Source: DASQYE01 sp036389675 (GTDB taxonomy: Bacteria; Acidobacteriota; Blastocatellia; Pyrinomonadales; Pyrinomonadaceae). From it: 64,000 nucleotides of DNA. Below the pieces are notes generated by a model that did not search any database, was not told where the DNA came from, and saw only the letters and a program-made list of their open reading frames with translations. Positions 34,153 to 41,781 of this stretch are shown in pieces. The DNA is taken from the NCBI GenBank assembly GCA_036389675.1, contig DASVWI010000021.1:434001-498000 (forward strand). Reading direction: 5' to 3'. Position 1 is the stretch's first letter, and each line of letters opens with the position of its first letter. Both the position numbers and the translations under genes were made by a program.

Positions 34153-35517
34153 ATGAAAACATCACCGCTCATACTGATCGCCGAAGATGAAGATTTGATG
34201 CGCGCGATACTCGTGCGCCTGCTTGAGGAGGCGGGCTATCGCGTCGCCGCCGCGCCGAACGCCGAGGAGGCGCTGGAACGCTTCGTCTCGGACGACGTGG
34301 CCGTGCTGCTCACGGACATACGCATGACGGGCATGGACGGCCTCACGCTGCTCGACCGCGTCAAGGACTTGGACGCCGAAGCTCTGGTGATAGTGATGAC
34401 GGCCTACTCGTCCGTTGATTCGGCGGTCGCGGCGCTGCGCAAAGGCGCTTACGATTACATCACAAAGCCGTTCGTCAACGAAGACCTGCTGCAATCCGTT
34501 AAGAATGCCCTGCGCCAGCGCGAGCTGTTTCGCGAGAACCGTGCCCTGCGCCGCGAGCTTGATCGTCGCTACAGCTTTTCCGAGATCATCGGCACATCCC
34601 CGGCGCTGCAATCCGTCTTCCGGCTCGTGGAGAAAGTTGCCGGGACGAACACAAACATATTGATTGAGGGCGAGTCCGGCACGGGCAAGGAACTGATCGC
34701 CCGCGCCATTCACCACAACAGCCCGCGCTCCGAGCGCCCATTCGTCGCCATCAACTGCGGGGCGCTGCCTGAAACGCTCCTCGAATCCGAACTCTTCGGC
34801 CACACGAAGGGCGCTTTCACGGGCGCGATCAGTAACAAGCCGGGCCTCTTTCGTTCGGCTGAAGGCGGCACGGTTCTCTTAGACGAAGTCGGCGAGATAA
34901 CGCCCGCGATGCAGGTCAGACTCCTGCGCGCGCTGCAAGAACACGAGGTCACGCCGCTGGGCGCAAGCACCCCCGTCCAGTTCGACGCGCGCATTATCTG
35001 CGCCACCAACCGCGACCTCGAAAAAGAGGTCACAGACGGGCGCTTCCGCGAAGACCTCTTCTACCGCCTCAACGTGATAGAGATTCACCTGCCGCCGCTG
35101 CGTGAAAGGCGCGAGGACATCCCGCTGCTTGTTCGCAGCTTTATCACACGCACGGCGCGCGAACAGGAACGCGACGAGAAACTGATCAAGCCCGAGGCCA
35201 TGTCCGCGCTCATCAACTACAACTGGCCCGGCAACGTGCGCGAGCTACAGAACGCCATCGAGCGCGCCTTCACCCTGAGCGGCGATGAGATTGATCTGGA
35301 CAGCCTGCCGCCGCGCGTGCGCGACGCCGCTGCCGCCACAGGACAAACGACCATGCGCGACCCCGATGGTCTGCGTCCCACCTTAGAAGAGATAGAGCGC
35401 CGCCACATCTTCGAGACCCTCTCGTCCGTCAATCAGGACAAAGCGCGCGCCGCCAACATCCTCGGCATTGATCTGTCTACTCTCTATCGCAAGCTCAAAC
35501 GCTACGACGCCGTTTGA
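34153..35517 (+). CDS. NtrC-family sigma-54-dependent response regulator
   Basis: 454 residues, complete. Receiver (1-125) with the acidic pair at 11-13, phospho-acceptor Asp55 and Lys105. The AAA+ domain has Walker A GESGTGKE (173-180), the sigma-54 contact loop GAFTGA (220-225), Walker B VLLDEVGE (241-248), and the R-finger region FREDLFYRLNV. The C-terminal Fis-type HTH is RRHIFETLSS...ARAANILGIDLSTLYRKLKRY. It activates sigma-54 promoters when phosphorylated, presumably by the kinase at 31739-33529. Targets are unknown; I could not find a convincing -24/-12 site nearby. Confidence 0.95.
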   Translation: MKTSPLILIAEDEDLMRAILVRLLEEAGYRVAAAPNAEEALERFVSDDVAVLLTDIRMTGMDGLTLLDRVKDLDAEALVIVMTAYSSVDSAVAALRKGAYDYITKPFVNEDLLQSVKNALRQRELFRENRALRRELDRRYSFSEIIGTSPALQSVFRLVEKVAGTNTNILIEGESGTGKELIARAIHHNSPRSERPFVAINCGALPETLLESELFGHTKGAFTGAISNKPGLFRSAEGGTVLLDEVGEITPAMQVRLLRALQEHEVTPLGASTPVQFDARIICATNRDLEKEVTDGRFREDLFYRLNVIEIHLPPLRERREDIPLLVRSFITRTAREQERDEKLIKPEAMSALINYNWPGNVRELQNAIERAFTLSGDEIDLDSLPPRVRDAAAATGQTTMRDPDGLRPTLEEIERRHIFETLSSVNQDKARAANILGIDLSTLYRKLKRYDAV

Positions 35518-35536
35518 GCGCTCGCAGGCAAAGCAA

Positions 35537-35587
35537 TGTCCTGCGCTCCGGGTCTTCCCCGCCAGAGAAGACCCGGAGCGCAGGACA
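35537..35587. repeat. 20-bp perfect inverted repeat between convergent genes
   Basis: TGTCCTGCGCTCCGGGTCTT (35537-35556) is perfectly complementary to 35568-35587, 11-nt loop. It lies 19 bp past the NtrC-type stop. No T-run follows, so it may be a REP-like element rather than a terminator. Confidence 0.8.
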
Positions 35588-35628
35588 CGCGTGCTGCTTC
35601 CAGAGCTCTTTACGGCGCGAGCGCGCCG

Positions 35629-35853
35629 TTAATCTTTTTTGCCGCCGCCGAGCATACCGCCGAGGCCGCCGATCACATCGCCGGCCATGTCGGCCACGCC
35701 TCCGCCGACACTGCTCGTCACGTTCTCAAGCTGTCCGGCGATGGAGGCCGGCAGACGCTCCTGCAAAAATCCCATCACCGTTTTGACGGCTGCGCGGGCC
35801 TTGTCTTCGGGAATCCCCGCGCGCTCGGCGACCAGTTTGACCAATTCATCCAT
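35629..35853 (-). CDS. Small DUF2267-like protein with glycine-rich tail
   Basis: 74 residues; AAGGAGG lies 9 nt before the ATG. A helical N-terminal module (MDELVKLVAERAGIPEDKARAAVKTVMGFLQERLPASIAGQLENV) resembles one half of a DUF2267 domain. The tail is Gly-rich (SSVGGGVADMAGDVIGGLGGMLGGGKKD). Function unknown; the family is found in stress-related small proteins. It is convergent with the NtrC-type gene across the inverted repeat. Confidence 0.8.
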   Translation of the reverse strand: MDELVKLVAERAGIPEDKARAAVKTVMGFLQERLPASIAGQLENVTSSVGGGVADMAGDVIGGLGGMLGGGKKD

Positions 35854-35915
35854 CGCTTCTGTCCTCCTTAGAGTTTGTGTGCGGCTGCCTCAACCGGCGA
35901 GTCGATCTTCGGGGC

Positions 35916-36185
35916 TTAAATGAAGACGACCGACTGCGAGTTGGGAATCTCGAAACGTCGGCGGCAGCTTTTGCACGCCAGCATATCATCAACCCGCACC
36001 ATGTAGTTGCGTGACTTTGAAAAGCGCGCGCGATCCTGTTCGTTCGCGCCGCGCGGCAGAGCGTCCTTCTTGGTACGCGTCAGCCAGCGCACCTCATAGT
36101 CGTCGCGCTGGCGGCAATGCGGGCAACTGTAGGTCGCGCGCTTGGTTTCCTGTCGTTCGTTAAAGAAATCGCGTTCTTGCAACAT
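35916..36185 (-). CDS. Small CxxC-pair protein, likely zinc ribbon
   Basis: 89 residues from ATG 36185; the frame extends further upstream but without a ribosome site. CPHC (21-24) and CKSC (near residue 72) are separated by about 47 residues, giving a split four-Cys site. The middle is basic (RWLTRTKKDALPRGANEQDRARFSKSRNY), and the end is FEIPNSQSVVFI. This is the fourth small CxxC-pair protein in the window, but it is not of the x17 type. It probably binds nucleic acid or a metal; function unknown. Confidence 0.65.
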   Translation of the reverse strand: MLQERDFFNERQETKRATYSCPHCRQRDDYEVRWLTRTKKDALPRGANEQDRARFSKSRNYMVRVDDMLACKSCRRRFEIPNSQSVVFI

Positions 36186-36231
36186 AAGAGAGTAGTCTTT
36201 CCGAAAAAAAATTCCAGTCTGGTTATCTATC

Positions 36232-36537
36232 TCAGGCACGCTCGGCTTTGAGATCGCCCCCGCCCTTTGCACCTTCGCGCTGCTCGCGCCGGCGGTGGTG
36301 CATGACGATGAACAATCCTGCCAGACCGTTCAGGAGCATCAACGCATTGGTCACGACGAAGACCCAATTCTGCACGAGCCAGCTGTAGATCGTAAAGCCC
36401 GTCGAGGCCGCCATCTGTCCGATGAAAAGCCATTTCGAGACGCCCTCGCTTGTGCCTTCCTGCCATTGTTTGTAGACCTGCTTGGCGATGGTCAGCACCA
36501 GAATAAACGAGCTGGCCCAGCCGATCACTTCCGTCAT
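36232..36537 (-). CDS. SemiSWEET-like three-helix protein
   Basis: 101 residues with three membrane helices (about 5-21, 36-56, 60-80) and a basic cytoplasmic tail; GGGGG lies 6 nt before the ATG. Helix 1 ends in AKQVYKQWQEGTSEGVSKWLFI, aligning with the SemiSWEET PQ-loop where Pro-Gln is usually found before the V-x-K/T region. Here it reads Lys-Gln. SemiSWEETs dimerise to carry sugars. The Asn of helix 3 (TNALML) is kept. The lost Pro may change gating. No sugar genes are near. Confidence 0.82.
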   Translation of the reverse strand: MTEVIGWASSFILVLTIAKQVYKQWQEGTSEGVSKWLFIGQMAASTGFTIYSWLVQNWVFVVTNALMLLNGLAGLFIVMHHRRREQREGAKGGGDLKAERA

Positions 36538-36611
36538 GCGTTTCCCCCATGTTCCTGCGCGCCGAACGATGAATGGCGGGGCGTAGCCCTCAAATTCACC
36601 ATCGCGGCCCT

Positions 36612-36983
36612 TCAGCGTTTCTCTATCAATCGCTCCACGGTCGCCAGAAAACTCTCCGGGTCAATCGGCTTCGGCTCGTAAGCCGTCGCGCCCTGGGTAA
36701 GCGAGAAGGTCGCGTGCCCGCTGCCGAACCCGGTCGTCACAAGGATGGGCGTCTGCGCGATCTCCGGCGTGTCGCGGACGCGGCGAACCAGATACACGCC
36801 GTCCGCCGAAGGCATGCTGATGTCCGTGATTATCAAATCCGCGTGCTCGGAAACGGCAGCCGTATAGCCTTTGACGCCGTCTTCAGCCGTGACGACACTG
36901 TAGCCCCTGCGCTCAAGCGTCATCCGCATCAGCTCGCGCGCCACGTCATCATCCTCTATGACCAGGATTTTTTTTAAACTCAT
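36612..36983 (-). CDS. Single-domain response regulator
   Basis: 123 residues from ATG 36983, one CheY-like receiver. The acidic pocket (IEDDD, 9-13), phospho-acceptor Asp54 (LIITDISMP), Thr in VTTGFGSG and Lys in EPKPIDPESF are all in place, unlike the receiver at 18398. There is no output domain, so it works through protein contact, for example with a kinase or a phosphorelay. It is not next to its kinase; the nearest one is at 31739-33529. Confidence 0.92.
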   Translation of the reverse strand: MSLKKILVIEDDDVARELMRMTLERRGYSVVTAEDGVKGYTAAVSEHADLIITDISMPSADGVYLVRRVRDTPEIAQTPILVTTGFGSGHATFSLTQGATAYEPKPIDPESFLATVERLIEKR

Positions 36984-37079
36984 CAGTCTGACCAAAGAAC
37001 GAAGGACGAGGCCCGCGCCCTGTATGGTGAAACAAACGCCCGACCCGCTTATGGAATCAACCGATGACCCTTCGGAATC

Positions 37080-37424
37080 TCAACCCGTCTCTCCAACCGT
37101 CTGCTCGCACAGCTCCCGCAGTAGTCGAAAGCTATAGATGCCCGTCTCGTGTCCATCGCTCCAACGAAAGTTGAGCGCATAGCGACCGACAATCGAAATA
37201 TCATTTATCGTCAACTCATCCGAAACGGCTTCGGGGGCGAGCACGCGCTGGCCCGTCCACTCATTGACACACTGCGCGCATGGACAGGCGCGGCGCAAAG
37301 AGGGCGCACCGTACAGGCAGACGCGACCGTCCGCCCAGGTGATACGCAGGCCCGAGTCGCCCTCCTGCATAATCTCGCGCGGCTCGATCTGAGGCCCGCG
37401 CCGCTGCATCGTTTCACTCATCAT
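37080..37424 (-). CDS. DUF971 protein (gamma-BBH-like N-terminal domain)
   Basis: 114 residues, ATG 37424 (a preceding TTG is less likely). The core LRITWADGRVCLYGAPSLRRACPCAQCVNEWTGQRVL ... ISIVGRYALNFRWSDGHETGIYSFRLLREL matches DUF971, which is the N-terminal domain of gamma-butyrobetaine dioxygenase and also stands alone in many bacteria. The CPCAQC motif could bind zinc. DUF971 proteins are linked to Fe-S or BolA-type pathways in some genomes, but function is not settled. The next gene upstream on the same strand (34-bp gap) is the YtxJ-like gene. Confidence 0.85.
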   Translation of the reverse strand: MMSETMQRRGPQIEPREIMQEGDSGLRITWADGRVCLYGAPSLRRACPCAQCVNEWTGQRVLAPEAVSDELTINDISIVGRYALNFRWSDGHETGIYSFRLLRELCEQTVGETG

Positions 37425-37457
37425 CAACCCGTCATCGAAGCACTGTCATCGACGCCG

Positions 37458-37790
37458 TTAGGCATACTGGCGAAAGGCTTCCTCGACCTCGCCGGCCTTG
37501 ATGCTCCAGTGCGAAGCGTTCCAAACGGCCTCGCCGTTACGCAGGATGATGGCCTGCGGCGATTCGTGGCGCACGCCCGTGAGCGCTTCGATCTCGCGCG
37601 AGAGGTCGCGCGCGCGCTGGACGATGATCATGGACACGTCGTTGGAGACGCGCGACATCTCGGCGTAGGCGGCGGCGCTGATCGGGCACGTCGAGCTATG
37701 CTTAAAGACGATGACCGGCTCATCGTGCGAGCGCTCAAACAGCGCTTCGAGGTCTTTCGTATCAGCGATGGGTGCGAACTGTTTTGTCAT
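37458..37790 (-). CDS. ytxJ: YtxJ family bacillithiol-system thiol protein
   Basis: 110 residues; ATG 37790 with GAGG 9 nt upstream is preferred to one at 37832. Thioredoxin-like monothiol fold with the active Cys35 in VIFKHSSTCPISAAAY, followed by RHESPQAIIL and the cis-Pro region. YtxJ is predicted to reduce or repair bacillithiol-mixed disulfides. It suggests the organism makes bacillithiol or a related thiol. No bsh gene is in the window. Likely co-transcribed with the DUF971 gene 34 bp downstream. Confidence 0.88.
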   Translation of the reverse strand: MTKQFAPIADTKDLEALFERSHDEPVIVFKHSSTCPISAAAYAEMSRVSNDVSMIIVQRARDLSREIEALTGVRHESPQAIILRNGEAVWNASHWSIKAGEVEEAFRQYA

Positions 37791-37938
37791 CGAGGCCACC
37801 CTCGTCATCAGATTTTTTATTACCCGGAGCATGTTCAGATATTAGCCTACCTGCCTCCGTACCACAACGCGCCCTCCGGCGCTCGCCTCTGCCCGAATAA
37901 AAAAGATGCGCCGCCCGGTAAGGACGGCGCATCATGGG

Positions 37939-38030
37939 AAAGGATGAAGGATGAAGGATGAAGTAAAAGCTATTAAGCCGTTACAGCATTACTTTCATCC
38001 TTCCACCTTCCGCCTTCATCCTTGCTTTTA
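37939..38030. repeat. GGATGAA-family palindrome
   Basis: Left arm AGGATGAAGGATGAAGGATG (37941-37960, three heptads) followed by AAGTAAAAGC. Right arm TTTCATCCTTCCACC...CTTCATCCTTGCTTT (37993-38028). It lies between ytxJ and the lipoprotein gene, whose stop it touches. Confidence 0.85.
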
Positions 38031-38531
38031 GTGTCCGCTGTGCGAATCGCTGTTCTCGGATGAATTCGCGTTATCGTCGGCAGCAGCGCCAGCGGGCGGG
38101 CCTGTGACCGTGAAGGTGGCCGTCTTCTGATCTATCTGCTTGCCCGCGTCGTCCGACATCGTGACTTCGACCTTATAGCGGCCCGCCATCCAGTTCTTTC
38201 CGGGGCCTGTGAAGTTGAGCGTGACGGGCACTGCGCCCGGCACGTCGAGCGACGTTTCCAGACCGGGAACGACCTTGCCGGAGTCCTGACCTCTCACGTC
38301 GTCATACATGACGCGTGCCTTGACCTTGTGTTTGTCGCTCGTGTTGGAAATCTGCGCGATGGCATAGACCACCTCGCTCGGCTTGAATTCGCTGGTCTCG
38401 GTCTTGCCGCCCTCGTCCTTAGTGATCTTGAGGCTACTGATGTTGGCGGTGGTCGCACTGAAATTACAGGCCAGAACGACGGAGAGCATCAGTCCGAGCG
38501 CCAGCACAAGATTCCATCTGTTTGTTCGCAT
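38028..38531 (-). CDS. Secreted lipoprotein of unknown function
   Basis: 167 residues; AGGAG lies 9 nt before the ATG. The signal ends in a lipobox SVVLAC, so Cys22 is lipidated. The mature part has an Ig-like beta sandwich character (PSEVVYAIAQISNTSDKHKVKARVMYDDV ... RYKVEVTMSDDAGKQIDQKTATFTV) and a Ser/Asn/Asp/His-rich tail ending SDSHSGH. The His tail might bind metal. No family recognised. It is just downstream of the TPR-CHAT gene on the same strand, with a repeat between, so it could belong to that envelope module. Confidence 0.8.
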   Translation of the reverse strand: MRTNRWNLVLALGLMLSVVLACNFSATTANISSLKITKDEGGKTETSEFKPSEVVYAIAQISNTSDKHKVKARVMYDDVRGQDSGKVVPGLETSLDVPGAVPVTLNFTGPGKNWMAGRYKVEVTMSDDAGKQIDQKTATFTVTGPPAGAAADDNANSSENSDSHSGH

Positions 38532-38569
38532 TCTCGCTTCTCCTATTTCCTGCGCGGCAGGCCGGTGAA

Positions 38570-38663
38570 AAGGATGAAGGATGAAGGATGAAGGATGAAA
38601 GAGATGCTCCTCTTTCTTGAAAGCTTTTACTTCATCCTTCCGCCTTCATCCTTCATCCTTAAA
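38570..38663. repeat. GGATGAA-family palindrome
   Basis: Four GGATGAA units (38572-38599) facing TTCATCCTTCCGCCTTCATCCTTCATCC (about 38631-38658). It has one more heptad on the left than the copy at 37.9 kb, so unit number varies. It lies just past the CHAT gene stop. Confidence 0.88.
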
Positions 38664-38666
38664 AAT

Positions 38667-41489
38667 TTAGCGCCATTCGCCGACGAGCACGAAGGGAGCC
38701 CAGTAAAAGGGGGCGCTGTATTTCTTGCCCTCGATCATGCTCTGTTGGGCGGCACGCTTGGCGGCCACCGCCGACATGCCTTGCCCTGTAAGCATGCGCT
38801 TATAGAGATCTGTCATCAAATCCGCCGTCGAGCGATCAGCGACAGACCAGAGGCTGACGCCGACGGTCGGCGCACCGGCATACATGAAGGCGCGCGTCAG
38901 ACCTATGACGCCCTCGCCGCGCTTCTCTTTACCGAGGCCGGTCTCGCAGGCCGAAAGCATGACGAGCGGCGCGCCCAGCTTGAGATTGAAAATCTCATCC
39001 GTGCGTAAGAAGCCGTCGCCCATCTTATTGCCGACCAGCGAGAGCACCAGCCCCGTAAACTGCGGGCGCTCGGCATTCAAGAGCCCGTGCGTGGCGATGT
39101 GCAGGATGCGGTAGTTCTTCAGGTCTTTGGTCTGCACGCCGGCTTCGTTGGCCTGTAGGTCCAGCCACACGTCCGCCGTGCCGCCGCTCGCGCGCGTGAG
39201 CTTGGCTATCTCGTCGGCTTCGATGCGTGTGCCCGTCAGGCGCGCAAGCTGTAGGCCCGTCGCAGGGGTTTGATTCGACGGTGTGCCCGCCACATCTGTC
39301 AGGGCACTGGCAAGCCCGAGGCCGCGCGTATCGGCTGTGCCCGTCGCCGCCGCCGCAACGCCTTTGGCGCGCGGGTCGTTGGAGTTGAAGACGGGGTCGG
39401 CCACCAGCAGAACATTCTTGCCCGTGGGCTTAACGGCCTGCTTTCTAATCACAGAGACGACCGATGCCGACGGCGCGTAGACAATCTCGTTGGTCTTGAC
39501 CAGATAAGGCAGGGCCGCATAGTCAGCGCCGCCCGCCGCGGTTACGAGCGCCTCGAACGGAACGTAGTTGAGCGCGCCGTCTGCGATGACGAGCAGGCGC
39601 TTGTCGGCGAGGAGGGACGAGGCGGGCTCGACCGCCGTTTTGTAGAGCGCGTTAGAGGCCGCACCGAATGCTGTGACGGCGCTCGCATCAGCTGCTCCGG
39701 CGGGCGCAACGCCCAGACCGCGCGTCTGGTTGCCCGCGACATCAATTCCCGCGATGCGCGTTCGCAGCCGGGTCGGCACAAGCTGATTGCGAAGCGCAAT
39801 GGCCTGCTCGTCCACAGCCGTGCGCGCAGGCAGCTTGAAGAGCGACACGCCCCCTTGCGTCACCGCCCACAGGTAAGAGTTCTGCTTACCCAGACTGTAT
39901 TCGAGCAGAGCCGTCTTATCATCCAATACCTGCTGCTGGACTTCGGAGAGCGAAAGCGGCTGCGGCAGTGTCAGCGAAGCGTAGCGCGGGCTCGCCGCCC
40001 TGATCTGGTTCTCGATGCTGTCGTATTCGGTCGAGAGCTGGTTGAGCTCGGCTTCGAGGTCTGCGTTAGACTTCTTTTCCGCATCCGGCGAAAGAGAGTT
40101 GCCGGTCATAATCTCGGCGATCTCCTGCTGGCGATCAAGGTTGTCCTGCTTGCGCTTCAAGAGGTCTGCCGGGACGCCTTCGGTGATGTTCGTGCCCGAC
40201 TCTCCGAGCATGTCCAGGAGAGAGCGTGCGCGGCTCTGCTCTACGATCTGAAAGGCTTCGGCGGCATCCTGTAGGGCAGCGCCAGCGAGCGGAGCGCCCG
40301 GGGCGGCAGTCATCAGCGCGCGCTCTGCCAGTGCGCTCGCCGCTTCGTCGTACACATCCTTGGTTGTGCCAAGGAAGGTCGAGCGCGACTCGTCCGCGCC
40401 GAGGCTGCCCTGACGGATGGCTTCGATGGTCTTCAGAGCGTTGCGATAGGCGGCGATGGCATCTTCCCTGCCCTTGGTCGCCTTCTTCTGATCGCTTTGC
40501 GAGGCAGCCTGTGCCCAGAGGCTACGGCCCATGCCGCGCTGCGCGGGCCAGATCAGGTCCGGACGGTTATCTTTGCGCGCGCCGTCAGCCGCCGCCGTGT
40601 AGAGCTTGATCGCGTCGGCATAACGATTCTGGCCGAGCGCGACATCACCGAGGCTCGTGCGCGCGGCGACACGCCAGCGACGAGACTGGCCGAACTTTCC
40701 GTAGATAGGACTGTCGGCTGCCGCGAGCGCATTGTCGAAATGGGTCTTGGCCGTGTCGAGTTGGCCCGACAGGTAATCGGCGCGACCGATGCCCGTCTCA
40801 TAGATCGCATAGAGGATAAACTGGCGATACTTCTCGCGCTCCTCCTTGACGGTGTTGGCGACATCCGCGCCGACTGAGGCGGCGTCCGTCGCCGTCGAGA
40901 CGCTTGGCCCACCACTGGCGATGCTCTGTGCGCGACTGAAGAGGCCGCGCCCCTTGCTCGCCTTCTGTTGGACATCCTTGGCGGCGTTCAAGTCCGGCTT
41001 GGTCACGCTCATCTGCGAATAGGCAGAGCGCGCCTCGCTGACGTTGCCCGCGCGGTAATACATGTCGCCGGTCTTGGCGAGCATGAGATTGGCGTTGTAG
41101 TTGTCACTGGCCGAAGAGTAGGAAGTGCGCGCCGTCTGGTAATGCTTGAGCGCGACCTCGTACTGGCCCTGGCGGCTGTACAGGTCGCCGAGCGCGTCTG
41201 AGGCGATGGCCGTCCCCTTCGCGTCGTTGGCCTGCTGGTATAGCTTCAAAGCCTGTTCGAGCTGGCCGAGCGCCTGATCGGCCTGACCTCTCTTCAACAG
41301 GCGGCGTCCCTGTTCGAGAGCGGCTTTCGCCTGATCCGCCTGCGGAAACATCGTGAGCGCGGAGGAGGCGGCGGCGGCGCGCGGCGTGCTCGCTTGCGGA
41401 ACCTGCGCGTTAAGAGAGGCTAGGTTGAAACTCGTGAGCACGACGGCGCACGAGAGCAGAAAGGCCGGGGGACTTGCTTTGAACTTCAT
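38667..41489 (-). CDS. Secreted TPR-CHAT (caspase-fold) protein
   Basis: 940 residues; ATG 41489 has GGAGG 5 nt upstream, better than the TTG at 41501. A signal peptide (about 1-28, SLNAQ) is followed by about 300 residues of TPRs (AKAALEQGRRLLKRGQADQALGQLEQALKLYQQ...) and a helical linker. The C-terminal CHAT domain has the catalytic dyad His801 (ATHG) and Cys848 (SACETG), and ends WAPFVLVGEW. CHAT is a caspase-like protease fold known from death and defence pathways, mostly cytoplasmic; a secreted form acts in the periplasm or outside. It is the first of a same-strand block with two DUF4384 genes. Confidence 0.92.
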   Translation of the reverse strand: MKFKASPPAFLLSCAVVLTSFNLASLNAQVPQASTPRAAAASSALTMFPQADQAKAALEQGRRLLKRGQADQALGQLEQALKLYQQANDAKGTAIASDALGDLYSRQGQYEVALKHYQTARTSYSSASDNYNANLMLAKTGDMYYRAGNVSEARSAYSQMSVTKPDLNAAKDVQQKASKGRGLFSRAQSIASGGPSVSTATDAASVGADVANTVKEEREKYRQFILYAIYETGIGRADYLSGQLDTAKTHFDNALAAADSPIYGKFGQSRRWRVAARTSLGDVALGQNRYADAIKLYTAAADGARKDNRPDLIWPAQRGMGRSLWAQAASQSDQKKATKGREDAIAAYRNALKTIEAIRQGSLGADESRSTFLGTTKDVYDEAASALAERALMTAAPGAPLAGAALQDAAEAFQIVEQSRARSLLDMLGESGTNITEGVPADLLKRKQDNLDRQQEIAEIMTGNSLSPDAEKKSNADLEAELNQLSTEYDSIENQIRAASPRYASLTLPQPLSLSEVQQQVLDDKTALLEYSLGKQNSYLWAVTQGGVSLFKLPARTAVDEQAIALRNQLVPTRLRTRIAGIDVAGNQTRGLGVAPAGAADASAVTAFGAASNALYKTAVEPASSLLADKRLLVIADGALNYVPFEALVTAAGGADYAALPYLVKTNEIVYAPSASVVSVIRKQAVKPTGKNVLLVADPVFNSNDPRAKGVAAAATGTADTRGLGLASALTDVAGTPSNQTPATGLQLARLTGTRIEADEIAKLTRASGGTADVWLDLQANEAGVQTKDLKNYRILHIATHGLLNAERPQFTGLVLSLVGNKMGDGFLRTDEIFNLKLGAPLVMLSACETGLGKEKRGEGVIGLTRAFMYAGAPTVGVSLWSVADRSTADLMTDLYKRMLTGQGMSAVAAKRAAQQSMIEGKKYSAPFYWAPFVLVGEWR

Positions 41490-41781
41490 AAGCTCCTCCA
41501 AATAGGAATGATGACAATGACCGAAGGCAGGGCGCTGAACTCTTCCGTAGGCCCTGCTTCAACGGGAAATCATCGGGGATTTTTTCGAGTCCGACAGTCG
41601 CTTATAGGGCCGGGGCGGCGCTGCCTCCGGCGAAGAAACATCGAGCGGCTGAAGGATTTACTCCGCTACAGATAGCGAGACCTCAAAGTGTGAGGGGTTG
41701 CAAGACCTCTAACCCCGCCCCCCTCACACGTTCGCTATTAAGAGCATGCGCCTTTGATTCTCTCTATAAAGAAACCGGGCA

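Noticed and set aside
37939..38663. Repeated GGATGAA units considered as a CRISPR array
   Set aside because: Units are 7 bp, contiguous, palindromic and without spacers, and no cas gene is nearby.
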